Positions 1 through 11,106 are shown, counted from the first letter of the stretch. The stretch is DNA of 64,000 bases from Lepus europaeus (GCF_033115175.1 NC_084844.1:36923885-36987884), one strand, 5' to 3'. Translations and numbers: made by a program. The notes: generated by a model not told the origin, from the sequence alone.

Positions 1-445
1 GCTAGCAGTGAATTCCCTCAACTTGTATTTGTCTGAAACAGTCTATTTCATTTTAATTTTTGAAAGGTATTTTTGCTTGTAACTCTAGGTTGACAAATGT
101 TTCTTTTCAGTATTTTAGAAATCTAATTCTATTATCTATGGGCTTACGGTTTTTGACAAGGCACCTGCTGTGATTCTTTATGCAGTGTTTATTTTCCTGG
201 CTTCCTGTAAGGTTTTTCCTTGCTTCTGTGCACTGTAACTACAATGTGCCCAAATGTGCTCTCTTTGTGTTCATTCTTCTTTGTCTTTTCCGAGTTCTTG
301 GATCTGTGTTTGCCATCTTTGGTTAAATTTGAAAACATTACTTCTGACCCATATTCTCTCACCCTTCCCAGAACATCAATTATAAGTATGGTGAGATGCT
401 GGATACTCTACTACAGCTCTAGATGCACTTCTTTTGCTTTTCCTT
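1..445. other. Intergenic or MYO19-intron sequence, no gene seen
   Basis: AT-rich single-copy-looking sequence. I see no exon with splice sites and no recognisable repeat. The short open frames have no familiar protein content. Confidence 0.6.
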
Positions 446-767
446 TTTAAAAGATTTACTTAATTATTTGAAAGGCAGAATTACACACAGAGAGAGGCAG
501 AGGCAGACAGAGATCTTCCATCTGCTTGTTCACTCCCCAGATGGCCACAACAGCCAGGCCTGGGCCAGGCTGAAGCCAGGAGCTTCACCTGGTATCCCAC
601 ATGGGTGCAGGAGCCCAAGTACTTGACCATCTTCCACTGCTTTCCCAGGCACATTATAGCAGGCAGCTGGATCAGAAGCTGAGCAGCTAGGACTCAGAAC
701 CGACACCCATATGGTATGTGGGTACCGTACATGACAGCTTAACCCACCGCACCACAGCGCTGGCCTC
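446..767 (-). repeat. CSINE (old copy)
   Basis: Full-length copy in reverse. The T-rich tail side is at the left, followed by GAAAGGCAGA. The tRNA-like head ends at the right in ACCACAGCGCTGGCC. Confidence 0.85.
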
Positions 768-1085
768 TTCTCTTTGTTTTCAATGTGTGGATCATTCATA
801 CTGACATTTTGTTAAGTTTGTTAATGTCAAATCTGCTAATAAGCCCAAAGCAATTTTCATCATGTCCTTAATGTTACCATTTCCCTTTAAATCTTTACAT
901 TTTCTATATTTCTGGGTAAGAAATTGGAAGAATCTTTTAGAGATACTGAGAAGCTCATGAAAACTGGACATTCAAGGCTCCTAAGTTTAAAAAGCTACTT
1001 CAAGTGAGGACCCCTGGTTGATGACCTTGTCTAAAGACAGAGACACTAGGACTATTTAATAACTTACTTTAGAATATGGAGAGAT
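768..1085. other. No gene seen
   Basis: AT-rich sequence between SINEs with no splice-flanked open frame and no clear repeat family. Confidence 0.5.
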
Positions 1086-1332
1086 GGGGCCAGCGCTGTG
1101 GTACAGCAGGTTAAAGCCCTGGCCTGAAGCACCGGCATCCCATATGGGCGCTGGTTCTAGTCCCAGCTGCTCCTCTTCTGATTCAGCTCTCTGCTAAGGC
1201 CTGGGAAAGCAGTGGAAGATGGACCAAGTCCTTGGGCCCCTGGACCCGTGTGGGAGACCTGGAAGATGGAAGACCTCTCTCTGTATCTCTACCTCTCTCT
1301 GTAACTGTCTTTCAATAAATAAAAAATAAATC
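1086..1332 (+). repeat. CSINE
   Basis: Head GGGGCCAGCGCTGTGG and tail CAATAAATAAAAAATAAATCT. It is about 80 bp shorter than full length: the segment after 'GGGAGACCTGGAAGA' jumps straight to the CT-rich part. Confidence 0.85.
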
Positions 1333-1709
1333 TAGCCGGCGCTGCAGCTCAATAGGCTAATCCTCCGCCTTGCGGCGCTGGCACACTGGGTTCTAGTTCC
1401 GGTCGGGACGCCGGATTCTATCCCAGTTGCCCCTCTTCCAGGCCAGCTCTCTGCTGTGGCCAGGGAGTGCAGTGGAGGATGGCCCAAGTCCTTGGGCCCT
1501 GCACCCCATGGGAGACCAGGATAAACACCCGGCTTCTGCCATCGGATCAGCACGGTGCGCCGGCCGCAGCGCGCCTACCGCGGCAGCCATTGGAGGGTGA
1601 ACCAACGGCAAAAAGGAAGACCTTTCTCTCTGTCTCTCTCTCTCACTATCCACTCTGCCTGTCAAAAAACTAAAAAAAAATAATAAAATAAATAAATAAA
1701 TAAATCTAT
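1333..1709 (+). repeat. CSINE2-like (young subfamily)
   Basis: Begins directly at the tail of the preceding SINE, so it probably inserted into that A-rich tail. It has the young-subfamily head (GCTAATCCTCCGCC), a CT tract, CTGCCTGTCAAAA and a long TAAA tail. Confidence 0.9.
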
Positions 1710-2068
1710 AAAAAAATTATATAGACAACAAGAGCATTAACTGTTTGATGAACATCTTTTACCTGAATGCCAAACAGCACAACAAAGTGAAGAAAAGGAA
1801 CTAGTACTCTATAATTAAATATCAAAATTCAAAAGTTGAAAGGATAGAAGATGAAGAGTATCCCAAAGACACAATAAATATGACACAGAACAGATGAGAA
1901 GAGTATTAGACAATTAATCAAATTTCCTACTAACGGTTCCACAAAGAGAAAATAGAGAGGAAGAAATTGTCAGACATAACACAAATGTACTTCCATGAAC
2001 AAAAGGACAAATGATTCTAGGTTAAAAAGACTCACAAGGTATCCCACCATCAGTTAAAAAAAAAAAAA
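1710..2068. other. No gene seen
   Basis: A-rich intron-like sequence without exon signals or a repeat family I recognise. Confidence 0.5.
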
Positions 2069-2441
2069 GGCCGGCGCCGTGGCTCAACAGGCTAATCCTC
2101 CGCCTTGCAGCGCCGGCACACCGGGTTCTAGTCCCGGTTGGGGCACCGATCCTGTCCCGGTTGCCCCTCTTCCAGGCCAGCTCTCTGCTGTGGCTAGGGA
2201 GTGCAGTGGAGGATGGCCCAAGTGCTTGGGTCCTGCACCCGCATGGGAGACCAGGATAAGCACCTGGCTCCTGGCTTCGGATCAGCACGGTGCGCTGGCT
2301 GCAGTGCACCAACCGCGGCGGCCATTGGAGGGTGAACCAACGGCAAAGGAAGACCTTTCTCTCTGTCTCTCTCTCTCACTGTCCACTCTGCCTGTCAAAA
2401 AATAAAAAAATAAAAAATAAAATAAAAAAAGAGAGAGAGAG
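2069..2441 (+). repeat. CSINE2-like (young subfamily)
   Basis: Complete copy from GGCCGGCGCCGTGGCTC to an AATAAAA-rich tail. It keeps an intact B-box-like GGTTCTAGTCCCGG near base 2125, where a pol III promoter would lie. Confidence 0.92.
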
Positions 2442-2487
2442 ACTATATTATGACACAGCACTGTGATTCTTAATACTTAAAGCTTCT

Positions 2488-2825
2488 AAGCCGGCGCCAT
2501 GGCTTAACAGGCTAATCCTCTGCCTTGCAGCGCCGGCACACCGGGTTCTAGTCCCGGTTGGGGCGCCGGATTCTATCCCGGTTGCCCCTCTTCCAGGCCA
2601 GCTGTCTGCTATGGCCCAGGAGTGCAGTGGAGGATGGCCCAAGTGCTTGGGCCCTGCAACCGCATGGGAGACCAGGAGAAGCACCTGGCTCCTGGCTTCG
2701 GATCAGCGAGATCCGCTGGCCGTGGCGGCCATTGGAGGGTGAACCAACGGCAAAAAGGAAGACCTTCCTCTCTCTCTCTCACTGTCTAACTCTGCCTGTC
2801 AAAAAAAAACAAAAAAAAAAAAAAC
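2488..2825 (+). repeat. CSINE2-like with 9-bp target duplication
   Basis: Flanked by the direct repeat AAAGCTTCT at 2479-2487 and 2826-2834. This marks the exact insertion site and a fairly recent event. Confidence 0.92.
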
Positions 2826-2834
2826 AAAGCTTCT

Positions 2835-3324
2835 GGAAAGAAAAAACATTACGAACAGGAACTCTCTACAGTAATATACAAGGAAAAAAGCTTATATTCC
2901 CAATAAAAATTATAAAACCCAGCCAAAATAAGGCAGGATAGAATGTTGTACATTTTCAGATGCACAACAATTCAAAAATTTTCCCTCCACATACTCTATT
3001 CAAGAAAATACTAAAGATCACACTCCATAAAATAAGGCAAGAAAACAATGAGGAAAGCAGGCACTCCAGCAGTGGGAATTCATCCTAGGACAGATGTGAA
3101 TCTGGGACCCTGAGTGAGGTCAGGAGGGCTCCACGCGGCAGCTGCGCGGCAGCAGCCCTCAGCCGCACAGTCCAGAGGTCAGCAAGAGACCTGAGAGCCC
3201 TGGGAAGGGCATCTCCAGGAAAAGAAGGTCACGGTCTGCTTGCCAGTATGGTAGGTGTTTTCCAGTTTGGGCGACAAGTCTGGCAATGAAGTAACTGCAG
3301 GAATATAAAAACTAAACGAGTGAC
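2835..3324. other. No gene seen
   Basis: Mixed-composition sequence with a GC-richer patch near 3130-3200. No MYO19 exon could be matched here. Confidence 0.5.
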
Positions 3325-3645
3325 AGGACCGGCATTGTGGCACAGCAGGGAAAGCTGCTGCCTGAGATGCCCACAGCTCATCTGGGTGCCAGTCCCGGCT
3401 GCTCTACTTCCAATCCAGCTCTCTGCAGTGGCCTGGGAAAGCAGTAGAGGATGGCCCAAGTCCTTGGGCCCCTGCACTCACGTGGGAGACCTGGAAAGAG
3501 CTCCTGGCTTCAGATCAGCACGGCGCTGGCCATTCCAGCCAACTGGTGAGTGAACCAGAGGATGGAAGACCTCTCTCCCTCTCTCTCTCTCTGCCTCTCA
3601 TCTCTCTGTGTAACTCTTTCAAATAAATAAATAAATCTTTTTAAA
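3325..3645 (+). repeat. CSINE
   Basis: Full-length older copy with head GGACCGGCATTGTGGCAC and tail CAAATAAATAAATAAATC. Confidence 0.88.
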
Positions 3646-3779
3646 AAATGGATAGAAACACCCAAATAAACCAACAGAAGATATGAAAGTAACTGCCTTT
3701 GAAGAGAAGGAATAGAGTTGAGAGATAAAGGGTCGGTTTACTGTGTTTCTAAGCTTTCCAGTATTACTTTTTTTTTTCC

Positions 3780-4105
3780 CTTAAAACTTATTTATTTAAT
3801 TGAAACACAGAGTTAGAGAGAAACGGAGAGCGAGAGAAATGTCTTCCAACTGCTAGACCACTTCCCAAATGGCTGCAATTGCCAGAGCTGGGCCAGGCAG
3901 AAGGCCAGGAGCCAGGAGCTTCCTCCAAGCCTCCCACGTGAGTGAAGGGGCCCAAGAACTTGGGTCATCCTCTGCTGGTTTTTCAGGCACATTAGCAGGG
4001 AGCTGGATCAGAAGTGGAGCATCCAGACTGCAACCAGTGCACATATGGGATGCCAGCATCACAAGTGGCAGCACAACCTACTACACCCCAGCATCAGTAC
4101 CACCT
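3780..4105 (-). repeat. CSINE (old copy)
   Basis: Reverse copy starting with TTATTTATTTAATTGAAA. The head at the right is diverged (CTACTACACCCCAGCATC). Confidence 0.8.
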
Positions 4106-4133
4106 GATGTTTTAAAATACAAAATAACATGAT

Positions 4134-4400
4134 GGGGCCTGTGCTATGGTGTAATAGGTTAAGTCTCTGCCTGCAGCTCCGGCATCCCGTATGGGTGCCG
4201 GTTTGTGTCCCAGCTGATCCTCTTCCAATTCAGCTCTCTGCTGTGGCCTGGGAGGGCAGCACAGGATGGGTCAGTGTAGACCCAGAAGCAGCTCTTTGAT
4301 CCTGGCTTCAGATCCGCCCAGCTCTGGCCACTGCGGCCATTTGGGGAGTGAACTAGTGGATGGAAGAGCTCTCTTTCTCTGCCTCTCAAATAAATGATAA
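4134..4400 (+). repeat. CSINE, internally deleted
   Basis: Head GGGGCCTGTGCTATGG. The copy lacks part of the middle and ends in CAAATAAATGATAA, where the next SINE begins at once. Confidence 0.85.
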
Positions 4401-4712
4401 GGGGCCAGTACTATGGTGTAGTTGGTAAAGTTGCTGTCTGCAGTGCTGGCATCCAATATGGACACCGGTTTGAGTCCTGGCTGCTCTACTTCCTCTCTGC
4501 TATGGCCTGGGAAAGCAGCAGAAGATGGTCCAAGTTCTTGGGCCCCTGCACCCACGTGGGAGACTTGGAAGAAGCTCTTGGCTCCTGGCTTCCGATTGGC
4601 CCAGCTCTGGCTGTTGTGGCCATTTGGGAAGTGAACCAACAGATGGAAGACCTCTCTGTCTCTCTCTGCCTCTAACTCTGCCCTTCAAATAAATAAATAA
4701 ATCTTTAAAAAG
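4401..4712 (+). repeat. CSINE
   Basis: Starts at the tail of the preceding copy (GGGGCCAGTACTATGG) and ends in CAAATAAATAAATAAATC. The two form a head-to-tail pair. Confidence 0.87.
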
Positions 4713-4756
4713 AAATAACATATTTTTTAAAAAACACCATTACTATTAAAACTAAG

Positions 4757-5068
4757 TTGTTTTTTATTTTTTATTTTTTTGACAGGCAGAGTTAGTGAGA
4801 GAGACAGAGAGAAAGGTCTTCCTTCCGTTGGCTCACCCCCCGAATAGCCGCTATGGCCAGTGCGCTGTGCTGATCCTAAGCCAGGAGCCAGGTGCATTCT
4901 CCTGGTCTCCCATGCAGGTGCAGGGCCCAAGGACCTGGGCCATCCTCCACTGCCTTCCTGGGCCACAGCAGAGAGCTGGACTGGAAGAGGAGCAACCGGA
5001 ACAGAATCCGGCACCCCAACCGGGACTAGAACCCAGGGTGCTGGTGCCGCAGGCGGAGAATTAGCCAA
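4757..5068 (-). repeat. CSINE2-like
   Basis: Reverse copy from TTTTTTTGACAGGCAGAG to GCGGAGAATTAGCC. The last bases of the head have decayed. Confidence 0.88.
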
Positions 5069-5110
5069 GTAAGCCAAAACTAATTAAATTTTAAAAGTAT
5101 ACTGGGCCCA

Positions 5111-5393
5111 GGGGCTGGCATTGTGGCATAGTTAGTAAAGCTGCTGCCTGGAATACATGGGCAACAGTTTGCATCTTGGCTGTTTTATTTCTGACCTAAG
5201 TCCCTGCTAGCCTGGAAAAAGCAGATGGCCCAAGCACTTCGTTGGGCCTCTGCTACGCATATGGGAGACCTCGAAGAAGACACTGGCTTCAGTCTGAACC
5301 AGCTATGGCTGTGGCAGCCATCTGGGGACTGAACAAGCAGATGGAAGCTCTCTCTCTCTCTGTAACACTGACTTACAAATAAATCAATGAATC
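5111..5393 (+). repeat. CSINE (old copy)
   Basis: Diverged copy starting GGGGCTGGCATTGTGGC. Its tail (AAATAAATCAATGAATC) was the landing site of the next element. Confidence 0.82.
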
Positions 5394-5395
5394 TT

Positions 5396-5735
5396 TTTTT
5401 TTTTTTTTTTTTTTTTTTTTTGACAGGCAGAGTGGACAGTGAGAGAGAGAGACAGAGAGAAAGGTCTTCCTTTTGCCATTGGTTCACCCTCCAATGGCCG
5501 CTGCGGCCGGCGCACCGTGCTGATCCAAAGGCAGCAGCCAGGTGCTTCTCCTGGTCTCCCATGAGGTGCAGGGCCCAAGCACTTGGGCCATCCTCCACTG
5601 CCTTCCCGGGCCATAGCAGAGAGCTGGCCTGGAAGAGGGGCAACCGGGACAGAATGCGGCGCCCCGACTGGGACTAGAACCTGGTGTGCCGGCGCCGCTA
5701 GGCTGAGGATTACCCTGTTGAGCCACGGCGGCGGC
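5396..5735 (-). repeat. CSINE2-like with 12-bp target duplication
   Basis: Young reverse copy inserted into the tail of an older SINE. The direct repeat TCAATGAATCTT flanks it at 5384-5395 and 5736-5747. It carries an uninterrupted run of about 26 T. Confidence 0.93.
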
Positions 5736-5750
5736 TCAATGAATCTTAAT

Positions 5751-5769
5751 ACACACACACACACACACC
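5751..5769. repeat. (AC)n microsatellite
   Basis: About nine AC units, just right of the target duplication of the SINE. Confidence 0.9.
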
Positions 5770-5977
5770 AGGCTCAGTCCGTGGCCACAAGGGCTGCTCA
5801 GGAAGGCACTACCAAGCTCTGGTTGCACAGGTCCTGAGTGAGGTTCAGCCTCAGTTCCCTATACAATTCTGGAGGACAATGAGCTTCATCTAGGAGCTGG
5901 ATGTCGGCCATCTTTAATTAGCACCCAGACATCCCCCACTCACCGAAGCCCAAGCTTATTCCTCCAACTTTCTGTCT

Positions 5978-6309
5978 CCTTTTTTTTTTTTTATTTTTAT
6001 TTTTTATTTTTGACAGGCAGAGTTAGACAGTGAGAGAGAGAGACAGAGAGAAAGGTCTTCCTTTTTCTGTTGGTTCATCCCCCAATGGCTGCTGCGGCCA
6101 GTGCCCTGCACACCACACTGATCCGTACCCAGGAGCCAGGTGCTTCCTCCTGGTCTCCCTTGCGGGTGCAGGGCCCAAGCACTTGGGCCATCCTCCACTG
6201 CCTTCCTGGACCACAGCAGAGAGCTGGACTGGAAGAGGAGCAACCGGGACAGAACCCGGTGTGCTGGCGCCACAGGCGGAGGATTACCCTATTGAGCCGC
6301 GGTACCGGC
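5978..6309 (-). repeat. CSINE2-like with 14-bp target duplication
   Basis: The direct repeat CCAACTTTCTGTCT flanks the copy at 5964-5977 and 6310-6323. The reverse head ends in GAGCCGCGGTACCGG. Confidence 0.93.
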
Positions 6310-6323
6310 CCAACTTTCTGTCT

Positions 6324-6727
6324 TCTTATCTGTCTCCCAGGAGACTCAGAGTCCCAGAGCACTGGATGTTGCGTTTTTCTGTCTGTTCCTCTCTCTGCTA
6401 CCCCTCAGTGCCCAGAGCCTGGAATGTGGCGGGGTGCAGGGTTCAGCAGTTCTCTCGCATGCTGAAGTTGATGGTCCAGAGAAGCCCTACTAAAGGTGGA
6501 AAGGCTAGGGCTGGGGAGGGAGCCTCCTTTGACCATTCCTGCAACTCCTCACTCAACCTGTGCATTCTGTCTTACTAGCTGTAGTCTTGCCATCTAGGAG
6601 TCTGTACTGCCACACCAGGAGTATCTGTCCTCCCCCACAGCAGGCCCAATGCACTGGACTTGCCACCATGGAAAACCCAAAGGGTTCAGATGGGCTACTC
6701 CAATAACCTTTTCCCACAGTAACACTG
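6324..6727. other. No gene seen
   Basis: Unique-looking sequence in the MYO19 intron downstream of the P-loop exon. No exon with acceptor, donor and myosin content was found. Confidence 0.5.
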
Positions 6728-7250
6728 CCCTGTGCCAAGCATGCTACCAAGTGGCTTACTGAACTCTTACAGAAATCCCACAAGTCAGGTGTTGGTCTTC
6801 CTTCCCCTAACTTCACAAGTGAGAGAACTGAGCTTTGTAAAAGCTAAGTACCAGGGTCAGTGCTCTGACGTAGCGGGTAAAGTAGTGCCGGCATCCCATA
6901 TGGGCGCCTGTTCTAGTCCCGGCTGCTCCTCTTCTGGTCCAGTTCTCTGCTGTGGCCCGGGATAGCAGTAGAAGATGGCCCAAGTCCTTGGACCCCTGCA
7001 CCCGTGTGGGAGACCTAGAAGAAGCTCAAGGCTCCTGGCTTCAGATAGGTGCAGCTCTGGCTGTTGCGGCCAACTGGGAAGTGAACTAGCAGATATAAGA
7101 CTCTCTCTCACTCACTCTCTGCCTGTCCTTCTCTCTAACTCTTTCAAATAGATAAATAAATCTTAAAAAAGAAAAAAAAAAAAAAGAAAAAAGCTAAGTA
7201 CCTCTCAGCCCTGTTCTTAGTGACTATGCTGCAACTCCAACAGTTGACTT
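6728..7250 (+). repeat. Possible MIR/L2 relic, split by a CSINE
   Basis: TGTGCCAAGCATGCTACCAAG and CAAGTGAGAGAACTGAG resemble the core of MIR/L2 elements. The match resumes after the inserted SINE. Assignment is by eye. Confidence 0.45.
6853..7188 (+). repeat. CSINE with 14-bp target duplication
   Basis: The direct repeat AAAAGCTAAGTACC is at 6839-6852 and 7189-7202. The tail has a long A-rich stretch. Confidence 0.92.
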
Positions 7251-7289
7251 TTCTGCCGTGGTGTCAGCTGGGATAGACCTTTGAAAAGC

Positions 7290-7398
7290 AAATAAATGAA
7301 GGCCCAGAGAAGACAGTATCTCTCATACAGGCGGTAACGGAGACAGTGGTAGAGCCTGGACCAGAACCCTGCCTCTTGACTTCCAGCCTAGTGCTTGC
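7290..7398 (+). repeat. MIR relic
   Basis: GAAGGCCCAGAGAAG followed by GGTAGAGCCTGGACCAGAACC and GACTTCCAGCC follows the MIR consensus order. It is heavily diverged. Confidence 0.55.
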
Positions 7399-7534
7399 CC
7401 ACCACGGCATCTGGATCCCTGTCTCGGCCAGTGGTCTGGGAATGACCAGGAAGGTAATGACTCCACAGGGAATGAGCTCTCTCTGCCTTCCCAGCCAGTT
7501 CTCAGTTGACACGGATAGAAAAAGGCCCTCCTAC

Positions 7535-7648
7535 CTTTCCAGCACCACTCTCTCCACTGACAATAATAGACTGGTTGATTGGCTCGGCCAGGCTCCTGAC
7601 ATTCCTGTAGGTCTGTTCACCCACGGTGAAGATGTGAGGCTTCAGTTT
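7535..7648 (-). CDS. MYO19: MYO19 exon with the myosin P-loop
   Basis: This 114-bp exon encodes 38 residues in phase 0 and is the fourth recognisable MYO19 exon here. Seen: acceptor TTTCAG on the right, donor GTAGGAG on the left (minus strand), starting KLKPHIFTVGEQ and ending GESGAGK. The last motif is the Walker A/P-loop that binds ATP in the myosin motor. The reading phase joins exactly to the exon at 9,802. MYO19 (class XIX myosin) is an actin-based motor on the mitochondrial outer membrane that moves and positions mitochondria. The next expected exon (the rest of the motor after GESGAGK) was searched for by eye between 1 and 7,534 and not found, so it should lie left of this window. Identity rests on close agreement with the conserved MYO19 N-terminus and on gene order. 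Confidence 0.95.
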
Positions 7649-7800
7649 CTGAAACATCAAGGGGTGAAAGGTCATGTGAGGAAATGCCTGCTTTCAAGGA
7701 GTTGTTGAAACAATGATGGCCGAGATGGGAGACTATCAAAAGCAGTGCCAGAAGCTTCCTCCAGAAAAATTTTCTGGATACAATAGTTGCTAAATAAAAA
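7649..7800. other. MYO19 intron sequence
   Basis: Short unique stretch upstream (in gene sense) of the P-loop exon. It contains the polypyrimidine and acceptor region immediately next to 7,649. Confidence 0.6.
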
Positions 7801-7812
7801 TTGTAGGAGGCC

Positions 7813-8148
7813 GGCCGGCGCCGCGGCTCAACAGGCTAATCCTCCGCCTAGTGGCACCAGCACACCGGGTTCTAGTCTCGGTCGGGGCGCCGGATTCTGT
7901 CCCGGTTGCCCCTCTTCCAGGCCAGCTCTCTGCTGTGGCCAGGGAGGGCAGTGGAGGATGGCCCAAGTGCTTGGGTCCTGCACCCCATGGGAGACCAGGA
8001 GAAGCACCTGGCTCCTGCCATCGGATCAGTGCGGTTCACCGGCCACAGCGCACTGGCCACGGTGGCCATTGGAGGGTGAACCAACGGCAAAGGAAGACCT
8101 TTCTCTCTCTCACTGTCCACTCTGCCTGTCAAAAAAAAAAAAAAAAAA
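7813..8148 (+). repeat. CSINE2-like with ~12-bp target duplication
   Basis: The repeat TTGTAGGAGGCC (7801-7812) is matched by TTGTAGAAGGCC (8149-8160). Young head GGCTCAACAGGCTAATCC. Confidence 0.92.
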
Positions 8149-8160
8149 TTGTAGAAGGCC

Positions 8161-8761
8161 ATGGATTTGGACAGGGCACCTGCATTGGGCCCAACAGCCC
8201 TAACCAATAGAGTTTAGTTACAGTAACTGAGCTTCAGTTGGTTGCAGGAGGATCTACAGCCATTAACAAAGCATAAACAACTATCCAGGTAAGCTGTAAC
8301 CAACTGATTGGTTGGCAGATTGGGCTGTAGCTAGTTAAGTTGTCTATACCACACTGTTGTTATTCTAGAAATGGTGTATGAAGTACCTCATTAGTGGAAA
8401 TTCTCAGAACTTCTCTGGTCTTAACCAATACCAGAATTGGGAGGGTCCTGATTCACAATCTTTTCTGTTGCTGTTTTTCCTCACATCAGCTGCACTAAAC
8501 TTAATGGTCCAAGGAATTTCCCATGTAAGATGCTGTTAGGTCCAACTGTGGAACTCCTAGGGTGGTTCCTACTCATCTCTCATTCCGGAAGCAGTGCAAG
8601 CTCCTGACTAGTCTACCATGACATTAACACTTCCTGCGCCCATATTCTCTCGCCTTAGTAGTCTCATTCTGCTGTTAGTGTATGTTATGCTATTTTGAAG
8701 TTTGTGAAAAACTTTCTTAGAAATTACTAAGATGTCTCTCTGCTATACAGCTAACACTTTT
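8161..8761. other. No gene seen
   Basis: MYO19 intron sequence. I see no exon signal, RNA gene or recognisable repeat. Confidence 0.5.
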
Positions 8762-8866
8762 ATATATGAGGGATCTGAGGTTCAAAGGAGTTCAATAACT
8801 TTCCAAAGCCACCCAGTAAGTAAATAATTCCATGGGATTTGAATCCTAAATCCACTGCCCTCACCT
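8762..8866 (+). repeat. MIR relic
   Basis: The order GAGGTTCAAAGGAGTTCAAT, ACTTTCCAAAGCCACCCAG, GGATTTGAATCCTAAATCC matches the MIR core. Confidence 0.6.
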
Positions 8867-9801
8867 CCCACCACCAGTACCTGTCCTCAGCAGGCTGGGC
8901 AACGTGCTGGGGAAGCAGCGGTGACCATGACCCGGGATTGTAGGGCAGACCGTCCGGGCGATACAGGCCCTCAAGACAGACCTCCCTGGATTGCACCTGG
9001 ATACTGACTTCCCCACGCAGGAACTCCTGAGGGCCAGGCCAGCTGCACCTGGCCTAGTCAGCTGTGATCCCGTCCCTGAACCCTCCTGAGGGAACAGGTT
9101 CCCTCTAACTGCCCTTGCCCCAGTCACTATCACCTGGGCTGTTACAAAGCCTCCAACTGTTCTGCCACCTGCCTCACCTTTCTGAACCCACCCCCCCAGA
9201 GGGCTCTCTGTTCAGTCCCACTGCCACCAGCATGAAACAGCCTTATGGCCTTGTCAGCTGGAGTGGTGCTTCAGAGCCTTCACAAATGGCCCAGTGGTCA
9301 CACCCACCGCCCTCATCTTCTGCCTCTTGCCAACATCACCCCTACCTGGGTCATACACTTTAACACTGACAGCCTCACTTTAACACTGACAGCCTCATGC
9401 TCTGGCTGCACCACCAACCCCACTCCCTTTCCTAAAGAATTTCGCTTTTCAGTAGAGGAACGTGTGCTAAATTTGTAGGCAGTCAGCTTGTTAAATACAA
9501 ATATACCTTTGTAAATCCTTTTCTATTAATAAACCTATCAAAAAGAAAAATAAATCCTTTCCCTTATGTCCTTATTTTAGGTTTCAAACTCAGTTAAATC
9601 AATATTTATCCCTCAGTTTACAACTTCTGCCCTGTCGTCAGTTCTTCATGTGCCCCAAATTCCAAGCACTCCTGTTGGGCGGGGTTATGACACCAGCAGA
9701 CTGAATGACTTCATGGCTGGGGAACAGATGGGAAGGATGGGGAAGCTGTAGGAGCCGGGGGAGGCTGGAGGAGGCTGGGGAGCACGGAGGCTGAGCCTTA
9801 C
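8867..9801. other. MYO19 intron, no exon seen
   Basis: Moderately GC-rich. It includes a short tandem duplication near 9,358-9,398 (CACTTTAACACTGACAGCCT twice). No further MYO19 coding content was found. Confidence 0.5.
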
Positions 9802-9950
9802 CTGGGGCTGCGGGGCGGTGTGGTACTCTCGCATCAGCTCTGGCGTGTAGAGCTCAGGCACAGGCTTGAAGGGGTTCAGAGCCACCAGGGTGCAGCCGGC
9901 ATTGGTGTAGAACGTGTCCGCCATGTACCGGGCCTGCAGGCACCTCAGGA
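9802..9950 (-). CDS. MYO19: MYO19 exon, start of the motor domain
   Basis: This 149-bp exon has acceptor CTGCCTCAG at its right edge and donor CAG|GTAAGG at its left edge (minus strand). Two bases complete a valine codon begun in the previous exon, then 49 codons follow and end in phase 0. The protein runs LRCLQARYMADTFYT then NPFKPVPELYTPELMREY. It includes the conserved myosin head stretch 'YT..G..LVALNPFKPVP'. The phase fits both neighbouring exons exactly. A longer open frame spans the exon (9,685-10,086) but its ends are intron. Role: N-terminal part of the actin-activated ATPase motor of the mitochondrial myosin. Confidence 0.96.
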
Positions 9951-10304
9951 CTGAGGCAGAGACACCGTTCGAAAGCTTTGGCTCAAACACAGACAAAACC
10001 ACAGACACACATCTGCCTAACGGCCCTCCCTCTGCAATTAACCAAGTGCCAGCAGCTCCCAGCAGCTCCCTGATGAATAGATACAAGATCTAATTAAGAT
10101 GTGCCCCAAATGTCAAGCAAAGCTTGCCCTGGGGAGCCCAGGTGCAGCTGCCAGGCTCCCAGGGGTAGCGGTCTGGAGCAGGCCACCTGGCTCCCGGTCA
10201 AGATCTTGCCTGCCTCAGTCTAATCTGGGGAAGCTGTACTCAACACCCACATCGCAACGCCACCCTACTGAAGATGGCGCTCTGGAGTGGAGGGAGGCTC
10301 ATAC

Positions 10305-10443
10305 CTGTCTCCAGCGTCACAGGATTCACCTTAGTGAGGTCATCCAGCTGGTGCAGCGGGGCCTCCCCAACCAGGAACTCCCGCAGGTCTTCGCTAAGGA
10401 ATTCTCCGCCTCGGGCACCAAATCCTGGACTACGGCCATTAAC
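10305..10443 (-). CDS. MYO19: MYO19 second coding exon
   Basis: A 139-bp exon (46 codons plus one base) between acceptor CTTCCCTTCCAG and donor ACAG|GTATGAG on the minus strand. It encodes VNGRSPGFGARGG, then EDLREFLVGEAPL and HQLDDLTKVNPVTLET. The stretch 'LDDLT.VNPVTLE' is the conserved entry to the class XIX motor. The four-codon start exon at 16,818 joins in phase 0, and the last base pairs with the exon at 9,802 to give ET-VLRC. The head of the exon (RSPGFGARGG) is less conserved than the rest, as expected for the extreme N-terminus. Confidence 0.95.
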
Positions 10444-10489
10444 CTGGAAGGGAAGCACATGAGAGCTCAGACCAGTGAGCAGTTACCCA

Positions 10490-10735
10490 AGGGTGGGACC
10501 CTCTCCAGTAGACAGAGAACAGGTTTCTACAGTCCCAGTCTGGCTGAGGGTTCAAATTTCAGTTCCACAACTGCCTAGCCCTGTGAGCCTATTTACCCTC
10601 TATGAGCCACAGCTTTTTGATTTGCAAATAAAGAAAAATAAACTCAGCTCACACGGCTATTGGGAAGAAAGCAGGGGTACACAGAGCATTTAATCAGTGT
10701 CTCACACACAGTATGAACTCAATAAATGCTATCCC
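10490..10735 (+). repeat. MIR relic, interrupted by a CSINE2
   Basis: CTGTGAGCCTATTTACCCTC, TTTGATTTGCAAATAAAG and TATGAACTCAATAAATGCT follow the MIR 3' consensus. The young SINE at 10,736 landed in its last bases. Confidence 0.55.
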
Positions 10736-11094
10736 GGCAGGCGCCGCGGCTCACTAGGCTAATCCTCCGCCTTGCGGCACCGGCACACTGGGTTCTAGTC
10801 CCGGTCGGGGCGCCGGATTCTGTTCTGGTTGCCCCTCTTCCAGGCCAGCTCTCTGCTGTGGCCAGGGAGTGCAGTGGAGGATGGCCCAAGTCCTTGGGCC
10901 CTGCACCCCATGGGAGACCAGGAAAAGCACCTGGCTCCTGCCATCGGATTGGCGCGGTGCGCCGGCTGCAGCGCACGTACCGCGGCGGCCATTGGAGGGT
11001 GAACCAACGGCAAAAAGGAAGACCTTTCTGTCTCTCTCTCACTGTCCACTCTGCCTGTCAAAAAAAAAAAATAAAAAATAAAATAAATAAAAAC
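10736..11094 (+). repeat. CSINE2-like with 12-bp target duplication
   Basis: The direct repeat AAATGCTATCCC is at 10,724-10,735 and 11,095-11,106. The copy is intact with an A-rich tail. Confidence 0.94.
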
Positions 11095-11106
11095 AAATGC
11101 TATCCC

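Noticed and set aside
2079-2405. Many proline/serine-rich open frames of 60-200 codons throughout the window
   Set aside because: They lie inside CSINE copies, repeat the same peptide content in each copy, and have no splice or start context.
9685-10086. Single-exon gene with myosin similarity
   Set aside because: Only 9,802-9,950 matches MYO19, and it is bounded by a clear acceptor and donor. The rest is intron read-through.
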